64,000 nt of DNA, from the NCBI RefSeq assembly GCF_037076465.1, contig NZ_AP028908.1, forward strand, positions 496,001-560,000. The letters are read 5' to 3'. The notes beneath the pieces were generated by a model. That model was not told the origin of the DNA. It worked only from the letters and a program-made list of their open reading frames with translations, and made no database searches. Positions 9,262-19,000 of the stretch are shown here, one piece after another. Position 1 is the first letter of the stretch, and each line of letters opens with the position of its first letter. A program made the translations under genes and the position numbers. The DNA is from Pectobacterium araliae. Lineage in GTDB: Bacteria; Pseudomonadota; Gammaproteobacteria; Enterobacterales; Enterobacteriaceae.

Positions 9262-11070
9262 ATGGCACTATCAGACATGGCGGTTCACCAAGCCAGGGCA
9301 ACAGGCAAGGCCTATACACTTGGCGACATCGATGGTCTCTCATTGGCTGTGACCGACATGGGCAGTCGGTCTTGGCACTTTCGCTATTCTTGGGCTGGCA
9401 AGCAGAAACGTATGTCCTTGGGGACTTACCCTGAGGTCGGTTTGGGTGAAGCGCGAACGCTGCGCGATCAGGCTCGTGCCCTGCTTGCCAAGGGCATCAA
9501 CCCCAAGCTCGATCGTAAGCATAAACGGCAGTCTGTACGACTTGCCGATGAGCACACATTCAAGGCTGTGTTTCTTCAATGGGTTGAGCATCGAAAGCTA
9601 GAACTCAAAGAGGGGCGCAACAGCACCTTGTCGCAAATCCTGCGTATCTTTGAGCGTGATGTGCTGCCAAGCCTGAGTAAGCTATCTATTTACGACGTTC
9701 GTCGTGCCGACTTGCTGAACGTGCTCTCCAAGATTGAGCAGCGTGAGGCGTTCACCACCGCAGAGAAAGTACGCTCCTGGCTCAATCAACTGTTTCGCTT
9801 TGCGCAGGTGAAAGTCGAAAGACTGGAGAGCAATCCGGCATCTGACTTGGATGTGGTTGCTGTTCCTGCTCCACCTGTTGTTCACAATCCTTTCTTGCGT
9901 TTACCTGAGCTACCCGAGCTTCTGCAGAAAGTGCGACGTTATCGTGGGTCGATCACGACGCAACTTGGAATCCGCTTGTTGCTGCTGACGGGAGTGCGTA
10001 CAGGTGAGTTACGGTTGGCGACTCCGGAGCAGTTCGACTTGGAACAAGGGCTGTGGATTATTCCTCCGGAAGTGGTCAAGCAGTTGCAGACTGATATACG
10101 CAAGAAAGGCAAGCGACCCCAGGATATTCCCTCCTATATCGTACCGTTGTCTATTCAGGCGATTGAGATCGTTCGCTACCTGCTCGAAGAGGTTAGGCCA
10201 GCACAACGATATCTTTTCTCGCATCGTAGCGATCTGAAAAAGCGTATCAGCGAGAACACGTTGAACGGTGCCCTCAAGCGCATGGGCTATCAGGATTTGC
10301 TCACTGGTCACGGCATCCGTGGCACGATCTCCACTGCACTCAACGAAGTGGGCTACCCCAAAGTTTGGGTGGACGCCCAGCTTTCGCATTGCGATCCCAA
10401 CCAGGTGAGCGCAGCTTACAACCATGCACTCTATGTCGAGCCCCGACGCAAGATGATGCAGGACTGGGCGGATCGGTTGGACTTGCTGGAGCAGGGAGAA
10501 GTAGAAGCGGCCAGTCAGCATCTGACCATTCGCATTGATGGTGTGCCCGTTCTGGATGAAAGCAATGGAGCAGAGGCAATGCTGAAAGATGTGTCACCTG
10601 TTATCGGTGGCATTACGCCTCACCGCTTGTCTGCTGTGCCGGCACGCCCTGTGCCTGAACCTGTCGTTGAAATCCCTGTTTCTGACCTGCAGCGTGAGCG
10701 GATGGAAATGCTTGCAGCTTATGAAGCACCGCACAACTTGCCAGTCGTTCAGTTTGCCAAACTGGCTGGCAAATCCAAGGAGCAGATTAATCGAGAAATC
10801 AAGGCGGGCAAGTTGTTGACAATCAGCCTTGGGAACCGTGGGCAGAGGGTGCCTGAGTGGCAGTTGGTGCCGATGAAACTCAAACTGACGCAGGTTATGA
10901 TAAAGCAGCTTCCTCATGCTGAGGGATGGGAGATATATCGCTTGTTAACCGAACCTCATTTTGATCTGGATGATTGTGCAGCCATTGATATTGTTACACC
11001 GAACAATATGGGCAATGTTGTACAGGTGTTACTGCCATCACAAGCACTTGAGTTTGACAGAAAGGTGTGA
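9262..11070 (+). CDS. P4-type tyrosine integrase with an unusual C-terminal extension
   Basis: 602 residues. The N-terminal arm-binding domain (about 5-95, YTLGDIDGLSLAV...RMSLGTYPEVGLGEAR) and the catalytic domain (about 205-400) are of the P4/DUF4102 class. Catalytic residues visible: Arg246 (LTGVRTGEL), His350 and Arg353 (GHGIRGT), His376 (LSHCDPN) and the nucleophile Tyr386 (AAYNHA). This enzyme should integrate and excise the island at the tRNA-Gly. Most relatives stop near residue 410-420; here about 190 more residues follow, with a stretch KSKEQINREIKAGKLL and an end like the RES-Xre/MbcA/ParS antitoxin family. AGGAG precedes ATG 9262. The frame is intact. Confidence 0.92.
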   Translation: MALSDMAVHQARATGKAYTLGDIDGLSLAVTDMGSRSWHFRYSWAGKQKRMSLGTYPEVGLGEARTLRDQARALLAKGINPKLDRKHKRQSVRLADEHTFKAVFLQWVEHRKLELKEGRNSTLSQILRIFERDVLPSLSKLSIYDVRRADLLNVLSKIEQREAFTTAEKVRSWLNQLFRFAQVKVERLESNPASDLDVVAVPAPPVVHNPFLRLPELPELLQKVRRYRGSITTQLGIRLLLLTGVRTGELRLATPEQFDLEQGLWIIPPEVVKQLQTDIRKKGKRPQDIPSYIVPLSIQAIEIVRYLLEEVRPAQRYLFSHRSDLKKRISENTLNGALKRMGYQDLLTGHGIRGTISTALNEVGYPKVWVDAQLSHCDPNQVSAAYNHALYVEPRRKMMQDWADRLDLLEQGEVEAASQHLTIRIDGVPVLDESNGAEAMLKDVSPVIGGITPHRLSAVPARPVPEPVVEIPVSDLQRERMEMLAAYEAPHNLPVVQFAKLAGKSKEQINREIKAGKLLTISLGNRGQRVPEWQLVPMKLKLTQVMIKQLPHAEGWEIYRLLTEPHFDLDDCAAIDIVTPNNMGNVVQVLLPSQALEFDRKV

Positions 11071-11222
11071 GGAGACTTGTGGGGCGCTCGGCTAAGCTAT
11101 ACGCCCTTTGGTCTGGATGAGGGGGGATCGATCATAACGACGCTCGAAGGCACTATATTTATTTACGGTAAATCCAGCTAATGGATAAGATGTGCGTCTA
11201 ACTACACAACGAGCGATGTCCT

Positions 11223-12157
11223 ATGAAAGATTCTCCTGTGTTAAAACTTCAAGATATGGCTGGCTCAAGCTCTACCAATATTGAAGATTTGCTCTCAAGA
11301 GCAAAAATGATATCAGTGAAACTTGGTTTGAAAGATATTTCAGAATGGCTGGAATACGAGCTAAATGGTTATCCTAGCTACGATTTGTTGCCTGGCTATA
11401 GAGTTCTAGCAGGCACTCCCATTCGAGCCTTTAATCCTTATGTGGGGTGAATACCTTGTAATCTTGGTAATGTAGCTGATCAATATCAAGAAATGTATGT
11501 CTCACTAACCACGGTTCATATAAATAATCCTGTGTCGATGCTGGTTGAATATTCTAAAAGTGAATCTACGCTTTATACGGACACTTGCCTGCATTTATGG
11601 CTGATTTTCTACAGAAGACCACTAGTTCCAATTTTCGACTGTGCTGGGAAATAAATCAAACGCAAATCACTAAAATGATATCAAATATCAGATCTAAGAT
11701 ATTGGATTGGTCGTTGTTACTTGAGGGCAAAGGTATTTTTGGTGATGGATTGTTGTTTTCAATAGAAGAAAAGAGGGAGGCGCAGAGCGTGACTTATAAT
11801 AATACGATTAATAATCATGGTAATGGAATGACCGTAATTGGTGACGTTAATAATGATAAGGGCGTCGTCGGTGGTGCTGTTAGTCATGTAAAACAGAAAA
11901 ATATTAATGCTGAATTCAGCATTCTTGAGCGCCAACTCAAAGAACATGGTATTGAGGATTCTGATATTCAAGAACTCAAGCAGGTTGTTGAACAGATTCC
12001 CAAACCGTCTTCCAAAGAAGAGGTTGAGAAAGGCTTTGGGGCGTGGATCGGTAAGATGACAGGTAAAGCATTTACAGGGGCAATAAAAATTGCTGGAGCA
12101 GCAGCACCTGCACTGCTTACTAACTACATCTGCCATCACTATGGTATTCCCGTATAA
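11223..12157 (+). pseudogene. AbiTii-like abortive-infection gene, broken by a stop and a frameshift
   Basis: The first piece (11223-11450) begins MKDSPVLKLQDMAGSS and matches my recollection of the AbiTii domain (ISEWLEYELNGYP). A TGA at 11448-11450 interrupts a likely Gly-Trp-Ile-Pro, consistent with TGG to TGA. The same frame then continues (GNVADQYQEMYVSL) until about 11582, where one base appears to be missing; the +2 frame carries on to 12157 (LPAFMADFLQK ... SKILDWSLLLEGKGIFG), followed by a Gly/Asn-rich NTINNHGNG segment and a C-terminal hydrophobic stretch. Relatives are associated with phage exclusion by abortive infection. With both lesions the full protein cannot be made. The family name is from memory of domain features. 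Confidence 0.6.
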
Positions 12158-12396
12158 GTTCCTATCAGTATGAAGAAGAAGTATGCCTAGGTCATTTATT
12201 TGCATACCTTTCTTATGTGATAGTGCCTTAATGATGTGGGTTGTCTCTCTGTCGATGCGAATGCATTGTTGTTAATAATGCTTTTGTTATTTTCTGGAAA
12301 TAAGTAGTGTCGCTGATTTTGTTGGGTAGAGGCATCCCTTGTTTTTCATAATCATTAAATTGATGCAACGCTTATTTCCCTGGTGTGGAACGCAAG

Positions 12397-12654
12397 TCAA
12401 TCAACTATTCCTAGTTTTCTTTCCAGTTTATTGCCATCATCATCAAAATACCGACTAGGCCAGATTTCGGCGGGTTCCACGCCGAGTGCATTGGCAATCA
12501 GTTGTTCGCCTTTCGGCCAGGAGCGTGTGAGTGCGTTGGCGAGAGTAGATGAGCTTAGCCCGGCTTGTCGGGACAAAGTCGCCAGTGTGGTGTGCTTTTT
12601 GCGAAGGCCTGCGATGATATCGGCGTTGTGCCAGTCCTGCTTGTTCATTGTCAT
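12397..12654 (-). CDS. Nlp/Ner-family helix-turn-helix regulator
   Basis: 85 residues (or 83 from the second Met). The sequence DWHNADIIAGLRKK, then TLATLSRQAGLSSSTLANAL and GVEPAEIWPSRY is characteristic of the Ner/Nlp group derived from phage Mu Ner, which includes E. coli SfsB. These are small DNA-binding repressors or activators. It is transcribed away from hcp and separated from it by a 420-base regulatory stretch. Whether it controls the effector cluster is unknown. Confidence 0.85.
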   Translation of the reverse strand: MTMNKQDWHNADIIAGLRKKHTTLATLSRQAGLSSSTLANALTRSWPKGEQLIANALGVEPAEIWPSRYFDDDGNKLERKLGIVD

Positions 12655-13073
12655 ATGAAGTAACCCTGAGTCTTACTGCTGGTGGCGATTCAGACAGGGT
12701 TTGCACTGCCGGGTATTTGGTCCAAAATTAATATTTTCAGTTTATTCTTTGGGAGATTAATAGTCATAACCTTCCAAAGAGACCGCAGCCTAAAAAACTA
12801 ACAAAAATTATCAGAATAAACGCGAATCTCAGGCCATTTCTTGCGCAGATCGCAGAACAATCCAACTGTCTGGGTCAGTTTTACAAAGAATCATCATTGT
12901 TTCGTGGGGTGCTGAGCAACTTCTTGCTCAAATTTGGCTTAGTAAAAATTTGAGTTAAATAAATTCATAGTAAAAACAATTAGATAAAAATTGGCATGGG
13001 AATTGCTATACGGAGTGTGAAGTTATTCAATCCGTTTAACAACACAGTCCGTTCAACAACAAGGAGCATTACT
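12655..13073. promoter_or_regulatory. Regulatory region between nlp-like gene and hcp
   Basis: A 419-base AT-rich stretch with no gene of its own. It holds two overlapping inverted repeats: GAGCAA/TTGCTC at 12914-12929 and CTCAAATTT/AAATTTGAG at 12927-12954, and the sigma-54 promoter at 12991-13007. The repeats sit about 64-104 bases upstream of the expected transcription start, a usual distance for activator sites. Confidence 0.6.
12991..13007 (+). promoter_or_regulatory. Sigma-54 (-24/-12) promoter for hcp
   Basis: TTGGCATGGGAATTGCT matches the consensus YTGGCACGrNNNTTGCW at every defined position but one (T for C at position 7). GG and GC are separated by exactly 10 bases. The expected transcript starts near 13018, 56 bases before the hcp ATG. 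Confidence 0.8.
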
Positions 13074-13592
13074 ATGCCAACTCCATGCTATATCAGCATC
13101 GAAGGGAAAACCCAGGGCAACATCACCGCAGGGGCGTTCACCTCTGATTCCGTCGGCAACATCTACGTGCAGGGCCACGAAGATGAAATGCTGGTACAGG
13201 AATTCAAACACGTCGTCACCGTACCAACCGACCCGCAGTCCGGTCAGCCATCCGGCCAGCGTGTGCATAAACCGTTCAAGTTCACCGTGGCGCTGAACAA
13301 AGCCGTTCCGCTGCTGTATAACGCGCTGTCTACCGGTGAAATGCTGCCCACTGTGACCCTGAAGTGGTATCGCACCTCCGTGGAAGGCAAGCAGGAGCAC
13401 TTCTTCTCTACCGTGCTGACCGACGCCACCATCGTGGACATCAACTGCCAGATGCCACACTGTCAGGACCCGTCCAAACTGGACTACACCCAGTTAATCG
13501 AAGTGTCGCTGGCTTACCGCAAAATCGACTGGGAACACACCGTTGCCGGCACTTCCGGTTCTGATGACTGGCGTGCGCCGGTCGAAGCGTAA
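13074..13592 (+). CDS. hcp: Hcp, type VI secretion tube protein
   Basis: 172 residues starting MPTPCYISIEGKTQG, the hallmark Hcp opening. Hcp forms hexameric rings that stack into the secreted tube. ATG 13074 is chosen over 12996 because AAGGAG precedes it and because the upstream ATG lies within the sigma-54 promoter. It is the first gene of an hcp-vgrG-eagR-rhs cluster. No other T6SS structural genes (sheath, baseplate, ClpV) are in the window, so this is an auxiliary cluster that relies on a machine encoded elsewhere. Confidence 0.96.
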   Translation: MPTPCYISIEGKTQGNITAGAFTSDSVGNIYVQGHEDEMLVQEFKHVVTVPTDPQSGQPSGQRVHKPFKFTVALNKAVPLLYNALSTGEMLPTVTLKWYRTSVEGKQEHFFSTVLTDATIVDINCQMPHCQDPSKLDYTQLIEVSLAYRKIDWEHTVAGTSGSDDWRAPVEA

Positions 13593-13605
13593 TCCTGTTG
13601 TATTC

Positions 13606-13630
13606 AACCCGGGCTTGTCCCGGGTTTTCT
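13606..13630 (+). terminator. Hairpin between hcp and vgrG
   Basis: AACCCGGG (13606-13613) pairs with CCCGGGTT (13619-13626), followed by TTCT. It probably ends part of the transcripts so that hcp is made in excess of vgrG. Confidence 0.7.
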
Positions 13631-13704
13631 GCGTGTACTGTCCTGAGGTCTGATTCTCCAGACCTGAGTGCAGACAACACGATGTTCAAAGCGAGGGAAT
13701 CAAC

Positions 13705-15555
13705 GTGGCAAACAGTACAGGATTACAGTTCACGGTAACGGTCGGCGCCCTGCCTGCCTCGACCTTTGCCGTGGTGGATTTTCAGCTCAGCGAGGCACTG
13801 AACCAGCCGTTTGCCCTGTCGCTGAATCTGGCCAGCCCGTTGCCCAGCATCGACTTTGGTGCAGTACTCGACCAGCCCTGTGAGCTGCTGGTGTGGTACG
13901 AAGGCGAACTGAAGCGCCGGGTCAGCGGCATGGTCAGCGCCTTTGCCCAGGGCGACACCGGCTTTCGTCGCACCCGCTATCAGGCAGAAGTACGTCCCGC
14001 GCTGTGGCGGCTGGGGCTGCGTACCAACGCCCGTATTTTTCAGGCGCAAAAGCCGGAGGCGATTATCGGTACATTGCTGGAAGAGTCCGGCATTACCGAT
14101 TATGCCTTTGCACTGCGTCACGACCACGCCCCGCGCGAATACTGCGTGCAGTATCGGGAAAGCGATTTGGCGTTTGTCACCCGACTGGCGGCAGAGGAAG
14201 GGCTGTATTTCTTCCATGAGTTTGAAGAGAGTAAACACCGCGTCGTTTTTGCGGATGATGCAGGCGCACTCAGCAAAGGCCCGGAACTGTTCTTCAACCT
14301 TGCGACACAGGGCCTGAGCGAAGGCGACTATGTACGTCGTTTCCGCTATGCCGAGGCCGTCAGTACCGCCGAAGTCGCGCTCAAGGATTACAGCTTCAAA
14401 ACCCCCACCTATGGTCTGCTGCACAGCAAGATGGGCAGCGAGCTAGAACACCAGCGCGAAAGTTATCAGCACTTCGACTACCCCGGCCGCTTCAAACAGG
14501 ACCCAAGCGGCAAGGCCTTTACCGGCTACCGGCTGGATGCGTTAAGAGCAGGAGCGATGACCGGCTCTGGCGAATCGAATGCCGCGATGCTGATGCCGGG
14601 CAGCAGTTTTACCCTGACGGAGCATCCTAACCCGACGCTGAATAGTGGCTGGCAACTGGTTGCCATTACCCACAGCGGGCAGCAACCGCAGGCGCTGGAA
14701 GAGGAAAGCGGCGGCGAACCCACCACCTACAGCAACAGCTTTGAGGTTATCAGTGCCAAATCGACCTGGCGCGCCGACCTGCCGTACAAACCGATGGTCG
14801 ATGGCCCGCAGATTGCCACCGTGGTCGGCCCGGCGGGGGAAGAAATCTACTGTGACGAATACGGCCGCATCAAACTGCAATTTCCGTGGGATCGCTACGG
14901 CGCCAGCGACGACCAGAGCTCCTGCTGGGTACGCGTCAGTCAGGGCTGGGCAGGTGGTCAGTACGGGCTGATAGCCATCCCGCGTATCGGCCACGAGGTG
15001 ATTGTCAGCTTCCTCGAAGGTGACCCGGACCAGCCGATTGTCACCGGCAGAACCTTCCACGCCACCAATCCGTCGCCGTACCCGCTGCCCGCCAACAAGA
15101 CGCGCACCTCACTGCGCACTTCAACGCACAAGGGGGCCGGGTTCAACGAACTGCGCTTTGAAGACCAGGCCGGGCAGGAAGAAGTGTTCATCCATGCTCA
15201 GAAAGACATGAACACAGTAGTGCTGAACAACCGTAAGACCACCATCACGGCTGACCATGAGGAAAGCGTGGGCGGTAATCAGGCGGTGTCGGTGGTGAAA
15301 GACCAGTCCACCGAAATCCAGGGGCAACAGGGCATCGCCATCAGCGGCGGTCGCAGCACGGTCATTGGTGACACGGAAGCACAAGATGAGGCGCACGACA
15401 GCCTACAGGTGAAAAACAACATTGCCATCCAGTCGCAGAAGGGGGGCATCCTGATAGCGACGGACAAGGGCTTTATTGGTATCGGTGCAGACGGGGTCAT
15501 CAACATCAAGGGCACTCACATTGTCATCAATGGCCAGCAAATCGACCTGAACTGA
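13705..15555 (+). CDS. vgrG: VgrG/TssI, type VI spike protein
   Basis: 616 residues with GTG start after GAGGGAATCAAC. The N-terminal gp27-like part (to about residue 370) includes [23 protein letters not shown] (abbreviated here as the [15 protein letters not shown] region); the gp5-like OB-fold follows ([45 protein letters not shown]), and the C-terminus is a beta-helical needle with repeated short strands ending in GQQIDLN. There is no extra C-terminal effector domain, so its cargo is the PAAR-Rhs protein encoded two genes downstream. It would form the trimeric spike on the Hcp tube. Confidence 0.96.
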   Translation: MANSTGLQFTVTVGALPASTFAVVDFQLSEALNQPFALSLNLASPLPSIDFGAVLDQPCELLVWYEGELKRRVSGMVSAFAQGDTGFRRTRYQAEVRPALWRLGLRTNARIFQAQKPEAIIGTLLEESGITDYAFALRHDHAPREYCVQYRESDLAFVTRLAAEEGLYFFHEFEESKHRVVFADDAGALSKGPELFFNLATQGLSEGDYVRRFRYAEAVSTAEVALKDYSFKTPTYGLLHSKMGSELEHQRESYQHFDYPGRFKQDPSGKAFTGYRLDALRAGAMTGSGESNAAMLMPGSSFTLTEHPNPTLNSGWQLVAITHSGQQPQALEEESGGEPTTYSNSFEVISAKSTWRADLPYKPMVDGPQIATVVGPAGEEIYCDEYGRIKLQFPWDRYGASDDQSSCWVRVSQGWAGGQYGLIAIPRIGHEVIVSFLEGDPDQPIVTGRTFHATNPSPYPLPANKTRTSLRTSTHKGAGFNELRFEDQAGQEEVFIHAQKDMNTVVLNNRKTTITADHEESVGGNQAVSVVKDQSTEIQGQQGIAISGGRSTVIGDTEAQDEAHDSLQVKNNIAIQSQKGGILIATDKGFIGIGADGVINIKGTHIVINGQQIDLN

Positions 15556-15580
15556 ACAACAAGAACAAGGACACGTGAAC

Positions 15581-16024
15581 ATGTACCAGATGAACGAAGG
15601 CACGCTGGCTATTCCTGCGCAGTGGCGTGATGAATCCCTGCACGTTTTTGTCCTGCCGGATGAAACCACTAACCTGGTGGTGAACCGCACCCCGACGGAA
15701 CCCGGTCAGGCAGCGGAAACGGTTTATGAAAAAACGCTGGAACAGTTTTCTACCCATCTCACGGGTTACAACGAGGTGCTGTCCTGGGAACTGACGCTGG
15801 CAGGCGTGCCCGCTCCCGCACTGGAATACACCTGGCAGTCACCGGAAGGGAAAATGCATCAGGTAGTGGTGATGCAGGTGCGGGGTAACCTGTTGCTGAC
15901 GTTCACCATTACCGCTGCCGAGGTGCTGAGTGATGCCCGTAAAGCGGAGCTGCTGGCCGTGATTGAGACGTTTAATGCGGCTGAACCTGCCACAGCGGAG
16001 GATAAGGCTGGCCGCCATGCGTGA
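15581..16024 (+). CDS. EagR-type effector chaperone (DUF1795/DcrB-like)
   Basis: 147 residues starting MYQMNEGTLAIP (ATG 15581, with CAAGGAC upstream; GTG 15575 is possible). The DUF1795 fold is recognisable from LHVFVLPDETTNLVVNR and the final helix. EagR proteins are cytosolic chaperones that shield the N-terminal transmembrane helices of PAAR-type Rhs effectors before loading onto VgrG. The gene lies between vgrG and rhs and overlaps the rhs start by 8 bases (ATGCGTGA), the usual arrangement and a sign of translational coupling. Confidence 0.92.
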   Translation: MYQMNEGTLAIPAQWRDESLHVFVLPDETTNLVVNRTPTEPGQAAETVYEKTLEQFSTHLTGYNEVLSWELTLAGVPAPALEYTWQSPEGKMHQVVVMQVRGNLLLTFTITAAEVLSDARKAELLAVIETFNAAEPATAEDKAGRHA

Positions 16025-19000
16025 TGAAATCCTCTCCCGTATTGCACGGGTGGGCGCGATGCACGCGGGCAATCGACCGACGTTACCGCCTGATTTACCG
16101 GCACCCGGCAGCGGCTCGCCGCCGACCTCACCGGGCAAGGCTATCAAACACAGCAGCTTTCTGGGGGCGCTGCTTGGTGCGGTGGCTGGGGCGCTGGTCG
16201 CCGCCGTCGCGTTTGCCGCTGCCTCTGCTGTCGTTGCCGGCCTGGTATTGTTAACCGGGGTAACGGGCGGAGCAGGACTGGCTCTGGTTATCGGTGCAGC
16301 CAAACTGGCGCTTGGATTCGGGGCTGTATTCGCGTTGAGTGGCTTAATCTCCGATGTCAGTCGAAAGACCGCTGCCATGGTAGACAGTGTCATGCCTGCG
16401 TCGGGTATGGTCAAAGGTGGTTCAAAGACCGTGTTTGTCGAGGGCAACCCAGTGTCCCGCGCCGAAATCGATGCGGTGCTTTGCGATAAACATAACGGCC
16501 CGCAACTGATTGCCCAGGGCAGTGAAACCGTGTTCGTTGAGGGCTACCATGCCGCACGGGTGGGGGATAAAACTGTGTGCGGCGCGACCCTCAAAGAGGG
16601 GGCTTCAACAGTGTTCTTCGGCTCCGGTCAGGCTTCGCCGCTCAAGGTTCAGGATGAGTTCAGTGGCTGGCAGAAGGCGCTGATACTCGCGGTGGAGTTT
16701 CTGGTGCCCCCCAGCCGGGGCCTGTTTCGGGGACTGGGCAAACTCTTCACTAAAGGGCCGATGGCGGTGCTGAGGGGCATGCAGGCCGGGGCATCATTCG
16801 CCCTGAAAGGACTCCGTAGTGCCGTAGAGTGTGCCAAAAATGGTTTTAAGAACAGTAAAGGACTGGCGCGTGTCACCGAATCCGTTCGCGGCTTCCTGAA
16901 AGACCCCGTCTATATCGCCAGTGGCGAGGTCATTGAAAAACGCCTCGATCTGGAACTGGGCCAGACCATTCCTCTGTTGTTTGAACGCACCTACCGCTCT
17001 GGTAGCCCCCACACTGGCTTGCTGGGACACGGCTGGCACGATAGTTGGAGTGAAGTCGCGACCCTCAGCGACGATAACGGTGACCCCCATGTCACCATTA
17101 CGCTGGCGCAGGGCTACGATATCGACTTTACTTTCGGGCTCGGTGCCACCGTGGTGTACTGCGCCGAATACCCCGAATTTAAACTGGTCAAGCAGCATAA
17201 CGGTTTTCACCTGTGGCACCGCGACAGCCAGACCTGGCGTGCCTTTACCGTCAAGCAGGGCGACCAGTTGCTGTTGTCGGCCATTACCGACAACCACCAG
17301 AATCGTATCGACTTTCTCCGCGACCCCAAAGGCTACCTGCGTAAAATACGGCACAGCGACAGCATCGAGCTGTTGCTGGTGTGGCAGGGTGAGTTTCTGC
17401 GTCAGATACAGCGCATTGATGGCGGCCAGAAAACCATGCTGGCCGAATACCGGCAGGACGAACAGGGGCGACTGGTCGAGGCGGATGCCGCCCATGCCTA
17501 TCACCTGTTTTACGAGTATGACAACCATAGCCGTCTGACTCGCTGGCACGACAACGATAAAACCTGGGCGCATTATGAGTATGACCTTCAGGGGCGGTGC
17601 ATTTACACCACCTGTGCTGACGGCTACCTGACCGCCGGTTTTGAGTACCTGACCGACCGCGTGGTGATGACTGACGGACAGGGCCAACGCAGTGAATATG
17701 GCTTCAATGACCTCTACCTGATGGCCTGGGAGAAATCCCCACTCGGCCATGTCACCCATTATGAATACGATGACGTCGGCAACCTGCTGCGGGAAATCTC
17801 TCCGGCAGGGCGGGTGGTGGAATTTGCCTATCTGGATGATACCGGGCTGGTCAGTACCTTTACCGACGGCAGCGGCCACCAGTGGCACTACCAGTATGAC
17901 GACCATGAGCGGCTTGTCGGGATTACCGACCCGCTCGCGCGCCACTGGGCGTGGCAGTACGACAGCACCGGTAATCCGCAGAGCCTGACCGGGCCGGACA
18001 ACAGCGAAGTGTGTTTTGCCTGGAACCGTTACGGCCTGCTGACTGAAGTCAGCGACCAGAACGGTCAGGTACAGGCCAGCCTGTTTTATGACCACCGGCA
18101 GCGCCTGATGAGTGCCACGGATGCAGAATCCCGCACTCAGCAACTGCGCTACGACCCGCAGGACCGACTCACAAGCTGGACGCGCCCGGACGGTTCAACC
18201 TACCGCCTCGGTTATCGCCGTGCAAGCTGGAAGCTACCGGAGCAACTGCTGCGCCCGGATGACAAGCAAGAGCAACGCCAGTACGACAAACATAACAACC
18301 TGCTGAACTACACCGACGGTAACGGCGCAGTATGGGCACAAACCTATGGCGCGTTCGACCTGCTGACCTCACGCACCGATGCGGCAGGCCGCACCTGGCA
18401 GTATGAGTACGACAAAGAAAGCCAGCAGCTTGTCTGCGTTACGGCACCGGACGGCAACCGCTGGCAGTGGTGGCTGGATGCAGACGGACGTGTCATACGT
18501 GAACGTGACATGGCGGGGACGGAAACCCACTATGGTTACGATGAAGACGGTCACTGCATCAGCCTGCGCAACGGCGAAGGAGAAACCCGCCACTTTCTGT
18601 ACGACGGGCGTGGACTGCTGATAAAAGAAACCGCGCCGGACGACACCCTGCACTACCGCTATGACGCGGCAGGTCGGCTGACTGAAGTCACGTCCGCCAC
18701 CAGTCATATCCAGTTGGCGTATGACGAGCGCGACCGTGTGGTAGAGGAGTACAACAGCGGTTCGGTCATCCGACGCCACTATCAGGACGCATCGCACACC
18801 GTTACCCGCAGCCTGTACTGGGACGGTGAAGAGGACAGTGCGGCACTGACCAGCACCTTCCGCTATAGCGCGACGGGTGAACTGCGCCAGGTACAGTTGC
18901 CGGATGGCGCGGAGTTAACGCTGGCTCATGATGCCGCCGGACGTGAATCTACCCGCCACAGCAATGGCGGTTTTACACAGCAGCGTGAATACGACGCCAT

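Noticed and set aside
9181..9434. 84-codon frame overlapping the integrase start
   Set aside because: Different frame from the integrase, no family and no ribosome-binding site; the integrase fully explains the region.
12996..13073. Longer Hcp starting at ATG 12996
   Set aside because: That ATG is within the sigma-54 promoter, so it would be upstream of the transcript; ATG 13074 has AAGGAG and the standard Hcp start MPTPCY.
13723..14424. 233-codon minus-strand frame in vgrG
   Set aside because: Antisense shadow of a conserved gene; no start signal, no domain.
16794..18143. 449-codon open frame on the minus strand inside rhs
   Set aside because: It is a shadow of the GC-rich rhs reading frame: the same antisense frame reappears in the duplicated rhs copies, has no ribosome-binding site and reads as low-complexity protein.
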